Below, in pieces: positions 1-5,051 of a DNA stretch of 5,051 nucleotides. The position numbers and the translations under genes were made by a program. Numbering within the stretch: the stretch's first letter is position 1; each line of letters opens with the position of its first letter. The DNA is from Pseudomonadota bacterium (lineage in GTDB: Bacteria > Pseudomonadota > Gammaproteobacteria > Pseudomonadales > Oceanobacteraceae). The DNA lies in assembly GCA_023399105.1 (NCBI GenBank), contig JAEWQT010000057.1, forward strand, positions 1 through 5,051, read 5' to 3'. The notes under the pieces were generated by a model, which saw only the letters and a program-made list of their open reading frames with translations, was not told the origin of the DNA and ran no database searches.

Positions 1-1136
1 ACGATGGGCTGACCGGGGCCACCGAGTTTGCGGATGCCGTTACCGATGATGCGCGATTGGTGCTGCGGGTATTGCGGGAAGCCCAACAGGATGGCGCCCA
101 GACCCTGAACTATGTCGGTGTGGAACAGCTGCTGCAGCAAAATGGGCGGGTGTGCGGTGCGGTATTAAAAGATGCGCTCAGCGGCCAGCAATGCGAAGTA
201 CGGGCGCAGGTGGTGATCAACGCCACGGGTGCCTGGGTGGATGAATTGCGTGGCCAGTTGCAGCAGGCGCCGAAAATCCGGCCCGCCCGCGGCAGCCATA
301 TTGTGGTGGCCGCCGAGCGTTTGCCGGTGACCATGGCGTTTACCATTCTGCATCCGGATGATCAGCGCCCCATTTTCGTCTATCCCTGGGAAGGCCGTAC
401 CGTGATTGGCACCACCGATCTGGATAATCCGGGGCTGGGTAATGAAGAAGTAGGCATCAGCCGGGCCGAGCTGGAGTATCTGCTGAAGCTGGCAGCGCAT
501 CGTTTTCCGGCTGCAGCATTAACGGAACAGGATGTGATTGCCAGCTGGGCCGGCGTAAGGCCGCTGGTTTCATCCGGCGCCCTGAATCCGTCTAAAGAGA
601 AGCGGGACCACAGTGTCTGGGATGATCAGGGATTGGTCAGCGTCAGCGGCGGTAAGCTGACCACCTTCCGGCTGATTGCTCTGGATGCGTTAAACGCGGC
701 CCGCCGCTATCTGACTCATTGGCCGGCCGGGGATTTTCCGACGCAGATTTTCCGCCCGTACAAGCCTCAGCATCCTTTCTGGTCAGCCTTGCCGGCTGCC
801 ATTCAGCAGCGTTTGCTGGGCTATTACGGTCAGGATACCGATGCACTATTGCAACGGGCGCAGCCCGGCGAGCTGGAGGTGATTCCGGGTACCCATACGC
901 TGTGGGCGGAGTTGCGCTTTGCCGCCGCCTGCGAAGCCGTGCAGCATTTGGATGATCTGCTGTTGCGCCGTACCCGTATCGGTTTATTGCTGGAACAGGG
1001 CGGGATGTTGTGGGCACAGAAGATACGCGCAGTCTGCCAGCCGGAGCTGGGCTGGAGTGATGAACACTGGACGGCTGAGCAGCAGCGTTATGAGCAGATC
1101 TGGCAGCGCTATTACAGCCTGCCGGTGTCGGCTTAA
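1..1136 (+). CDS. glpD: FAD-dependent glycerol-3-phosphate dehydrogenase (GlpD family), 5'-truncated by the window edge
   Basis: The enzyme oxidises sn-glycerol-3-phosphate to dihydroxyacetone phosphate and, in this family, passes electrons from FAD to the respiratory quinone pool at the cytoplasmic membrane. The reading frame is open from base 3, where the residues DGLTGATEFADAVTDDARL match the usual GlpD stretch before the VDDARL-like motif, so the gene starts upstream. About 377 residues are visible; the N-terminal FAD-binding GxGxxG (roughly 120-130 residues, judged from the usual length near 500) is missing. Visible family motifs are NATGAW (219-236), GSHIVV (about 294-311), IFVYPWEGRTVIGTTD (372-419), WAGVRPL (546-566) and GGKLTTFR (648-671). 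These are followed by the helical C-terminal DAO_C-type domain (about 760-1120). No glpF, glpK or glpR is seen beside it. The downstream gene is convergent. The family is firm; assignment as GlpD rather than another FAD glycerol-3-phosphate oxidase/dehydrogenase subgroup is less so. Confidence 0.9.
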   Translation, partial: DGLTGATEFADAVTDDARLVLRVLREAQQDGAQTLNYVGVEQLLQQNGRVCGAVLKDALSGQQCEVRAQVVINATGAWVDELRGQLQQAPKIRPARGSHIVVAAERLPVTMAFTILHPDDQRPIFVYPWEGRTVIGTTDLDNPGLGNEEVGISRAELEYLLKLAAHRFPAAALTEQDVIASWAGVRPLVSSGALNPSKEKRDHSVWDDQGLVSVSGGKLTTFRLIALDALNAARRYLTHWPAGDFPTQIFRPYKPQHPFWSALPAAIQQRLLGYYGQDTDALLQRAQPGELEVIPGTHTLWAELRFAAACEAVQHLDDLLLRRTRIGLLLEQGGMLWAQKIRAVCQPELGWSDEHWTAEQQRYEQIWQRYYSLPVSA

Positions 1137-2365
1137 CCGCCGAGCTGGCCGAACAGTTCGCGGGTGGTGTGGAGGGCATTCAGATAATGCCGCTCCATAT
1201 CGGCTGGCTCAAGCCCCAGCCCTTGCAACAGTGGCCAGTCGATTTCTTCCCAGCGCCCCTTTTCCATGGCTACCGTGGTCGCCAGGATCAGGCCGTAATC
1301 GCCCTGATGCTGCAATAATGCCTGGGTCAGCGATTCCGGCAGATGCAGCTGCTGACAGATCTCGGTGAGGGGATTATCAAAAAAGGCATCCAGCAGTGAA
1401 AATAAACCAAGGGTAAACGCGGTTTCTTCATCCAGTCCGGGCCAGGCAAAGACCATGGCTTTGCACAGGTGTGCCCGCACTACCGCCTGTTCGCGCAGCA
1501 CGTCGGGCTTGTGCTGCAGTTTGCCCAAGGCGATCAGATTCGACCAGGAACGCAGCCGGTCGAGGCCAACCAGCATAATGGCGTGAGGAATGGACGACAC
1601 CGCGCTGACAAAGCCCATGGCGGCGGAGTTCACCAGTTTCAGCAGCTTATAGCTGAGCTGCGGATCGGTTTGCAGTACGTCGGCAACGTCGTTAATACGG
1701 GCATCGGGCGTATTCAGTACTTTTAATATCTGCAAGACGGCCAGTTGGCTATCGGGCAGGCGCTTGCCATAAACATTGGCCGGATGACTGAAAAAATAGC
1801 CCTGAAACAGATCGCAGCCGGCGGCCTGGCAAAACTCAAACTCTTCCCGGGTTTCTACTTTCTCTGCCAGCCATTTCAGACCGTGAGCTTTATGTTCTTC
1901 AATCAGCTGCGGCAGCATGGCCAGATCCGGCAGGCGGCGGATATCGACTTTGACGATATCAACCAGCGGAAACAGCGCCACTGGCGCTGCATCCCCCTGA
2001 TAGTCGTCCAGGGCGATGCGATAGCCAAATTTGCGCAGGCTTTGCAGCGCCTGCAGATTCTCGGCATCCGGTTCAATGTATTCCAGCAATTCGGCCACCA
2101 GGCGGTTGGCCGGCAGCATCGGCGGGTTGTGCAGCCAGTGGCGGGTAAAATTAATAAAAGCTGGCAAGCCACCGGTGACCTGGTCAATGCCGATATCATT
2201 GAAGGCACTGATCAGAACTTCGCTGGTGGCATGGTCACCGAAAACATCCTGCCACTGGCGGGTGTCCTGGGGTACCGGGCGACAGAGAAGTTCGTAACCG
2301 ACCACTTTCTGGCGGCGGTTAAGAATAGGCTGACGGGCAAGCAAGGGCAGTGACGTGTTATCCAT
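1133..2365 (-). CDS. EAL and HDOD domain signalling protein (YuxH/CdgJ-like architecture)
   Basis: A 410-residue two-domain cytoplasmic regulator with no signal peptide or membrane segment. Residues about 5-200 form an EAL-type cyclic-di-GMP phosphodiesterase fold: ARQPILNR near the start, YELL (E25) in place of EAL, INFT (N72), AELLE (E92/E95), DDY (D120, D121), VKVDI (K139), AEKVET (E168) and FQGY (Q188). The acidic, Asn, Lys and Gln positions of active EAL enzymes therefore appear occupied, but loop 6, normally DDFGTGYSS, reads DDYQGDAAP, so activity is uncertain. Residues about 205-390 are an HDOD domain (LNTPDARINDVADVLQTDPQLSYKLL-type start, IPHAIMLVG, FSLLDAFFD), a fold related to HD hydrolases but usually lacking their metal ligands and thought to mediate protein interactions. 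The ATG at 2365 is preceded by AAGGAA five bases away. It is divergent from cheV, and its stop overlaps that of glpD. Relatives affect motility and biofilm; that role here is inference. Confidence 0.93.
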   Translation of the reverse strand: MDNTSLPLLARQPILNRRQKVVGYELLCRPVPQDTRQWQDVFGDHATSEVLISAFNDIGIDQVTGGLPAFINFTRHWLHNPPMLPANRLVAELLEYIEPDAENLQALQSLRKFGYRIALDDYQGDAAPVALFPLVDIVKVDIRRLPDLAMLPQLIEEHKAHGLKWLAEKVETREEFEFCQAAGCDLFQGYFFSHPANVYGKRLPDSQLAVLQILKVLNTPDARINDVADVLQTDPQLSYKLLKLVNSAAMGFVSAVSSIPHAIMLVGLDRLRSWSNLIALGKLQHKPDVLREQAVVRAHLCKAMVFAWPGLDEETAFTLGLFSLLDAFFDNPLTEICQQLHLPESLTQALLQHQGDYGLILATTVAMEKGRWEEIDWPLLQGLGLEPADMERHYLNALHTTRELFGQLGG

Positions 2366-2370
2366 ATCGT

Positions 2371-2376
2371 TTCCTT
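2371..2376 (-). promoter_or_regulatory. Ribosome binding site of the EAL-HDOD gene
   Basis: On the - strand this reads AAGGAA, five bases before the ATG at 2365. It supports this ATG as the start, which also places the conserved ARQPI motif near the N-terminus as in relatives. Confidence 0.75.
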
Positions 2377-2454
2377 GATAGTTGTGTCCATTGTAGCCGT
2401 AAAAATGCAGCGCATTCTGGCGAATTGTCTACACTTTACAAAATTTGATTTGTT

Positions 2455-2458
2455 GGAG
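2455..2458 (+). promoter_or_regulatory. Ribosome binding site of cheV, deciding the start
   Basis: GGAG lies six bases before the ATG at 2465. The same frame stays open back to a TTG at 2375, but the extra 30 residues match nothing in CheV and run through the promoter region. The ATG gives the usual MSGVLSSVDARTKLVGQNRLE-like CheV start. Confidence 0.8.
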
Positions 2459-2464
2459 TGTGGT

Positions 2465-3415
2465 ATGAGCGGTGTGCTGAGTAGTGTTGATGCCCGCACA
2501 AAGTTGGTTGGGCAGAACCGGCTTGAGTTATTGCTGTTCAATTTAGGCGGTACTCAACAGTTCGCCATTAACGTATTCAAGGTGCAGGAAGTGATGCGGC
2601 TACCCAGGCTGACCCGCATTCCTGATCGCCACCCGGTGGTGCGTGGGGTTACTCATTTGCGTGGGCAAACGGTGCCAGTGGTCGACTTACGGCAGGCGAT
2701 TCAGATGGGCCCGCTGAAGGTGAATGAAAGTGAAGCCACTATTATCGTTACCGAGTACAACCGCACGGTGCAGGCTTTTCTGGTCGGCGGCGTTGACCGT
2801 ATCGTTAATATGAACTGGAACGAGATTCTGCCGCCGCCTGGTGGTTCGGGCCGTCAGCATTACCTGACCGCGATTACCCGCATTGATGATCGTATTGTGG
2901 AGATTATTGACGTTGAAAAAGTGCTGGCTGAAATCGCACCCTATCAGCTTAATTTGTCGGAAGAGGCTTACGATAAAGAGTTGATGGCCCGTATCAAAGG
3001 CAAGGATATTCTGATTGTTGACGATTCCCATGTGGCCATCCACCAGATGCGTCAGGTGCTGGAACCGATGGGTATGAATATTATTGAAGCACATAACGGT
3101 CTTGAAGCTTATCAGTTGCTGATGCACTGGAAGGAAGAGGGGCGTGATATTGCCGATCGCTTGCTGATGATTATTACTGATGCAGAAATGCCGGAAATGG
3201 ACGGTTATATGCTGACCACTGAAATCCGTCGTGATCCGGAATTGCGGTCATTAATGGTCATTTTGCATACTTCGCTGTCGGGTAATTTTAATAAAGCGAT
3301 GGTGGAAAAAGTCGGTTGTGATGGCTTCCTGTCGAAGTTTGCCCCGGAAGCGCTGGCCAAAGATGTGCAGCGTCTGTTGCGGCAAAAATTGGGTATGCCG
3401 CCGCGTGAAGAATAA
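2465..3415 (+). CDS. cheV: CheV chemotaxis coupling and phosphoreceiver protein
   Basis: CheV links chemoreceptors to the CheA kinase and carries its own phosphoreceiver domain, thought to act in adaptation or as a phosphate sink; it works in the cytoplasmic receptor array at the cell pole. The 316-residue protein has the usual length and domain order. A CheW-like domain spans about residues 18-160 (LELLLFNLGG, INVFKVQEVMRLP, VVRGVTHLRGQTVPVVDL). A response-regulator receiver domain spans about 178-308: acidic pair D186-D187 in ILIVDDS, phospho-acceptor D239 in ITDAEMPEMDGY, T269/S270 in LHTSLSG, and conserved K291 in FLSKF. All key residues are present, so it should be phosphorylatable. No other che, fli or receptor genes adjoin it; it stands alone with its own terminator. 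A sample line (3241-3300) is 22/60 G+C against 39/60 at 241-300 in glpD, so parts are AT-richer than neighbouring genes. Identification is firm. Confidence 0.96.
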   Translation: MSGVLSSVDARTKLVGQNRLELLLFNLGGTQQFAINVFKVQEVMRLPRLTRIPDRHPVVRGVTHLRGQTVPVVDLRQAIQMGPLKVNESEATIIVTEYNRTVQAFLVGGVDRIVNMNWNEILPPPGGSGRQHYLTAITRIDDRIVEIIDVEKVLAEIAPYQLNLSEEAYDKELMARIKGKDILIVDDSHVAIHQMRQVLEPMGMNIIEAHNGLEAYQLLMHWKEEGRDIADRLLMIITDAEMPEMDGYMLTTEIRRDPELRSLMVILHTSLSGNFNKAMVEKVGCDGFLSKFAPEALAKDVQRLLRQKLGMPPREE

Positions 3416-3430
3416 CCTTTTGCGGTTATT
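3411..3430 (+). other. Small hairpin overlapping the cheV stop codon
   Basis: AATAACC (3411-3417) and GGTTATT (3424-3430) are perfect inverted repeats of 7 bp around a 6-base loop, and the left arm contains the TAA stop. The stem is AT-rich and no T-run follows, so it is not a terminator itself. It may be incidental or help stabilise the mRNA 3' end. Confidence 0.4.
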
Positions 3431-3441
3431 ACCTATCTTTG

Positions 3442-3473
3442 AGTACGGCCAGCATTTTGCTGGCCGTACTTTT
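3442..3473 (+). terminator. Rho-independent terminator of cheV
   Basis: AGTACGGCCAGC (3442-3453) pairs perfectly with GCTGGCCGTACT (3459-3470) to give a 12-bp GC-rich stem with the 5-base loop ATTTT. TTTT (3470-3473) follows and overlaps the last stem pair. The T-run is short but the stem is strong. It begins 26 bases after the cheV stop. The opposite orientation lacks a T-run, so it should act mainly on cheV transcripts and separate cheV from the MOSC gene. Confidence 0.85.
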
Positions 3474-3482
3474 AAGTGACAG

Positions 3483-3488
3483 TACAAT
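3483..3488 (+). promoter_or_regulatory. Possible -10 element for the MOSC gene
   Basis: TACAAT matches five of six bases of the sigma-70 -10 consensus and lies 26 bases before the MOSC ATG, just after the cheV terminator. The matching -35 zone (about 3459-3466) falls in the terminator's right arm and does not resemble TTGACA. A promoter is expected here because a terminator precedes the gene, but this site is only a candidate. Confidence 0.35.
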
Positions 3489-3503
3489 ACCGGCTGCTGA
3501 TCC

Positions 3504-3508
3504 GAGGT
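3504..3508 (+). promoter_or_regulatory. Ribosome binding site of the MOSC gene, deciding the start
   Basis: GAGGT ends six bases before the ATG at 3515. The frame also contains a GTG at 3476, but that start lies just after the terminator, has no suitable site before it, and would add 13 residues ahead of the conserved MLQISRLFIYPIKSCAG start. Confidence 0.75.
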
Positions 3509-3514
3509 GCGCCG

Positions 3515-4321
3515 ATGCTGCAAATTTCCCGCCTGTTTATTTATCCGATTAAATCCTGTGCCGGAACCGAAGTTTCTGAGTTGACGCTGGATGCCTGGGG
3601 CGCTGTTGGCGACCGCCGCTTTGTGTTGGCGGATGCGCAGGGGCAGTTTCTTACCCAGCGACAATTACCCCGGATGCAGCGTATTCAGCCGCGCTGGCAG
3701 GGGGACGATTTGCACGTTACCTGCGCCGGCTATGCTGATTTGTTGGTACCGGCGGCTGCCGGTGCCGGTGAGTGTTTGGTGCGGGTCTGGAACGATTCGG
3801 TTGCCGCTCAGGATTGTGGCGATGCGGCGGCAACCTGGTTCAGCACCGTTTTGGGCGTTTCCTGCCGGTTGCTGCGCTTGCCGCAGCAACGTTTTCCGGC
3901 TGCACTGCAGCGCCGGGTAAATCCGAAATATACCGAACAGGATAACTGGCTGAGTTTTGCCGATGGTTTTCCGTTATTGCTGGTGAATCAGTCCAGCCTG
4001 GATGCGCTTGGACAGGCATTGGGGCGGCCACTGGATGTTATTCGCTTCCGGCCCAATGTGGTGTTGAGCGGTGCACCCGCCTGGCAGGAGTTACGCTGGA
4101 GCCGGTTACACAGTGATCGCGGCGGCGCACTGATGTGCTGCAAACCCTGTGAGCGTTGCGTAATTCCAACCCGTCATCCGCAGACACTGGAGCGTGAGGC
4201 GGATGTGCTGGACGTACTCAAAACACAGTGTCGTATCGATGGGAAAATTATTTTCGGCCAGAACGCGCTCTTCCATGAGCTGACGGTGCTGCGCAGAGGC
4301 GATACGTTCCGCGCTGACTGA
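3515..4321 (+). CDS. MOSC-domain molybdenum-cofactor protein (short YcbX/mARC-like form)
   Basis: Members of this family bind molybdenum cofactor; studied relatives (E. coli YcbX, mammalian mARC) reduce N-hydroxylated compounds with electrons from a partner. The 268-residue protein has an N-terminal MOSC_N beta-barrel, residues about 1-110 (LFIYPIKSCAG, GDRRFVLAD, FLTQRQLP), then a MOSC domain, about 115-265 (DGFPLLLVNQSSLDAL, IRFRPNVVLSG, KPCERCVIPTRHPQT). In mARC the cysteine of the RC motif ligates molybdenum; the equivalent here is C215 of C208-C209-K-P-C212-E-R-C215. E. coli YcbX is about 100 residues longer, with a C-terminal 2Fe-2S ferredoxin domain; that domain is absent here and the stop follows the MOSC fold directly, so the electron donor must be a separate protein, as in mARC. 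It is preceded by the cheV terminator, so it is probably transcribed alone, and it converges on the next gene with a 5-base gap. The substrate is unknown. Confidence 0.9.
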   Translation: MLQISRLFIYPIKSCAGTEVSELTLDAWGAVGDRRFVLADAQGQFLTQRQLPRMQRIQPRWQGDDLHVTCAGYADLLVPAAAGAGECLVRVWNDSVAAQDCGDAAATWFSTVLGVSCRLLRLPQQRFPAALQRRVNPKYTEQDNWLSFADGFPLLLVNQSSLDALGQALGRPLDVIRFRPNVVLSGAPAWQELRWSRLHSDRGGALMCCKPCERCVIPTRHPQTLEREADVLDVLKTQCRIDGKIIFGQNALFHELTVLRRGDTFRAD

Positions 4322-4326
4322 CTTTC

Positions 4327-5051
4327 TCAGCGGCTGCTCTTTGGCAGCCGCAGCAGCAGGGCTGAAGTATCCAGTTTTCCTGCCCCTTGCTGCTGCAATT
4401 CGCCATAAAACTGATCCACCAGTGCCGTTACCGGCAAACTGCTGCCATTGTGAAGGGCTTCCTGCAGGCAGATCTGCAGGTCTTTACGCATCCAGTCGAC
4501 CGCAAAGCCGTGGTTAAACTCGTCATTCAGCATGGTCTGATGGCGATTCTGTAATTGCCAGCTGCTGGCCGCGCCTTGGCCAATGACCTTCATTACCTGC
4601 CCGGCATCCAGGCCGGCGTTACGGGCAAACTGCAGGCCTTCGGCCAGGGCCTGAATCAGGCCGGCCACGCAGATCTGATTCACCATTTTGGCTTTCTGGC
4701 CACAGCCCGGATTACCCATACGTTCAATCAGACGGGTGTAGGGGGCGGTGAGTTGAACGATGCTGGCATAATCCGCTTCCGCGCAGCCTGCCATCAGGCT
4801 CAGCTGGCCATTGATAGCGCCTTGTTGGCCACCGGAAACCGGCACATCGGCAAAGCGTAAGCCCTGTTCGGCACAGCGGGCCGCCAGGTCTTCTGCCAGC
4901 CGGGCTGAGGTGGTGGTGTGGTCAATAATGAGTGTGCCCGGTTGTAGCTGAGCCAGCATCTGGTCATTTAACAGCTCGCGGACATCGTCATCGCGGCCGA
5001 CGCACAGAATAACGGCATCGGCATTTTGTGCTGCGGTTGCCGGTGTTGTGC
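4327..5051 (-). CDS. 3-hydroxyisobutyrate dehydrogenase-family NAD(P)-dependent beta-hydroxyacid oxidoreductase, 5'-truncated by the window edge
   Basis: This family oxidises beta-hydroxyacids (3-hydroxyisobutyrate) or reduces tartronate semialdehyde, using NAD(P). The frame stays open to the right edge: before the internal Met at 4959 lie 30 more fitting residues (TTPATAAQNADAVILCVGRDD...), so the start and the Rossmann GxGxxG (about 55 residues, from the usual length near 290-300) are outside. About 240 residues are visible: end of the nucleotide-binding domain (TLIIDHTTTS), the substrate-binding segment DVPVSGGQQGAINGQLSLMAG (VSGG at 4839-4828), and the helical domain with GCGQKAKMVNQ. In this motif the lysine at 4689-4687 aligns with the catalytic lysine and the following Asn is conserved. 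NQ replaces the NN of many relatives but is also found in GarR-type enzymes. Substrate (MmsB, GarR/GlxR or other) cannot be told; no valine-degradation or glyoxylate genes are in view. Confidence 0.88.
   Translation of the reverse strand, partial: TTPATAAQNADAVILCVGRDDDVRELLNDQMLAQLQPGTLIIDHTTTSARLAEDLAARCAEQGLRFADVPVSGGQQGAINGQLSLMAGCAEADYASIVQLTAPYTRLIERMGNPGCGQKAKMVNQICVAGLIQALAEGLQFARNAGLDAGQVMKVIGQGAASSWQLQNRHQTMLNDEFNHGFAVDWMRKDLQICLQEALHNGSSLPVTALVDQFYGELQQQGAGKLDTSALLLRLPKSSR
4330..4351. repeat. Perfect inverted repeat at the convergent MOSC / dehydrogenase gene ends
   Basis: GCGGCTGC (4330-4337) and GCAGCCGC (4344-4351) form an 8-bp all-paired GC-rich stem with a 6-base loop (TCTTTG). 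It lies 9 bases after the MOSC stop and inside the last codons of the dehydrogenase gene. No T-run follows on either strand, so it is not a standard intrinsic terminator. It could still pause polymerase or protect 3' ends, or simply reflect the codons of the LPKSSR tail. Confidence 0.45.

Larger units (their letters stand above)
2366..2464. promoter_or_regulatory. Divergent intergenic promoter region between the EAL-HDOD gene and cheV
   Basis: This 99-bp, AT-rich stretch is the only space for the 5' signals of two divergent genes. On the - strand, TACAAT (2395 to 2390) is a good -10 candidate placed to give a leader of about 18 bases for the EAL-HDOD gene, but I see no convincing -35 at 16-18 bases. 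For cheV, TACACT (2430-2435) is a weak -10 candidate. A weak sigma-28 (FliA)-like arrangement, TAAAAATG at 2400-2407 and GGCGAATT at 2419-2426 with an 11-base spacer, matches only about half the consensus. An imperfect palindrome (AATGC, AGC, GCATT) lies at 2404-2416. None of these is strong alone; the region is called from its position. Confidence 0.55.

Noticed and set aside
643..1179. Long open frame of 178 codons on the - strand across the end of the glycerol-3-phosphate dehydrogenase gene
   Set aside because: It is antisense to a well-conserved coding region, its product is low-complexity (rich in Pro, Ala, Ser, Arg) and resembles no family; it arises from GC-rich codons of the true gene.
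1745..2353. Open frame of 202 codons on the + strand opposite the EAL-HDOD gene
   Set aside because: It is antisense to clear EAL motifs, has no recognisable domain, and no ribosome binding site was apparent.
2400..2426. Sigma-28 (FliA) promoter for cheV: TAAAAATG, 11 bases, GGCGAATT
   Set aside because: The spacing is right, but only about half of the bases match TAAAGTTT and GCCGATAA. On the other strand, TAAAGTGT fits the -35 well but is followed by GCCAGAAT at only 9 bases. Neither is strong enough to annotate alone.
2375..2464. Upstream TTG start giving CheV a 30-residue extension
   Set aside because: The extension lies in the promoter region, overlaps the ribosome binding site of the divergent gene, and matches no CheV sequence; the ATG at 2465 has GGAG at the right distance.
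3251..3664. Open frame of 137 codons on the - strand across the cheV end, the terminator and the MOSC start
   Set aside because: It runs through a strong terminator hairpin and opposite two conserved genes, with no recognisable domain.
1..5051. A novel defence, mobile or biosynthetic system
   Set aside because: Every gene falls in a familiar family, gene ends are tight and ordinary, and there are no repeat arrays, integrase or transposase genes, tRNA-flanked insertions or unexplained gaps of more than 100 bases.

Overview
The window is bacterial and densely coding: five protein genes cover almost all of it, with no RNA gene, insertion sequence, prophage or CRISPR array visible. Gene content and protein style (a Pseudomonas/Oceanospirillales-like CheV, an EAL-HDOD regulator, a GlpD-type flavoprotein) suggest a motile, flagellated gammaproteobacterium, perhaps of the Oceanospirillales/Pseudomonadales group. 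That placement is an impression from protein resemblance, not a computed assignment.

Layout from left to right: (1) the 3' part of an FAD-dependent glycerol-3-phosphate dehydrogenase gene on the + strand, cut by the left edge, stop at 1134-1136; (2) an EAL-HDOD gene on the - strand (2365 to 1133), convergent with the first so that the palindrome TTAA supplies both stop codons; (3) a 99-bp divergent intergenic region (2366-2464); (4) a CheV gene on the + strand (2465-3415), CheW-like coupling domain plus phosphoreceiver domain; (5) a small hairpin over the cheV stop and a strong rho-independent terminator (3442-3473); (6) a short YcbX/mARC-like MOSC-domain gene on the + strand (3515-4321); (7) five bases later and convergent, the 3' part of a 3-hydroxyisobutyrate dehydrogenase-family gene on the - strand, cut by the right edge.

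The only pair with an evident functional link is the divergent EAL-HDOD/cheV pair. Both belong to the motility and signalling world (cyclic-di-GMP-type domain; chemotaxis coupling with phosphorylation-dependent adaptation), and they share one short promoter region, so joint control is plausible but not shown. The flanking genes are metabolic (glycerol-3-phosphate oxidation, molybdenum-cofactor-type reduction, beta-hydroxyacid oxidation) and have no visible connection to the signalling pair.

I found no convincing previously undescribed system. The points worth a second look are modest: an EAL domain that keeps its metal and catalytic positions but has a rewritten loop 6, a compact shared promoter region, and tightly packed convergent gene ends with hairpins.
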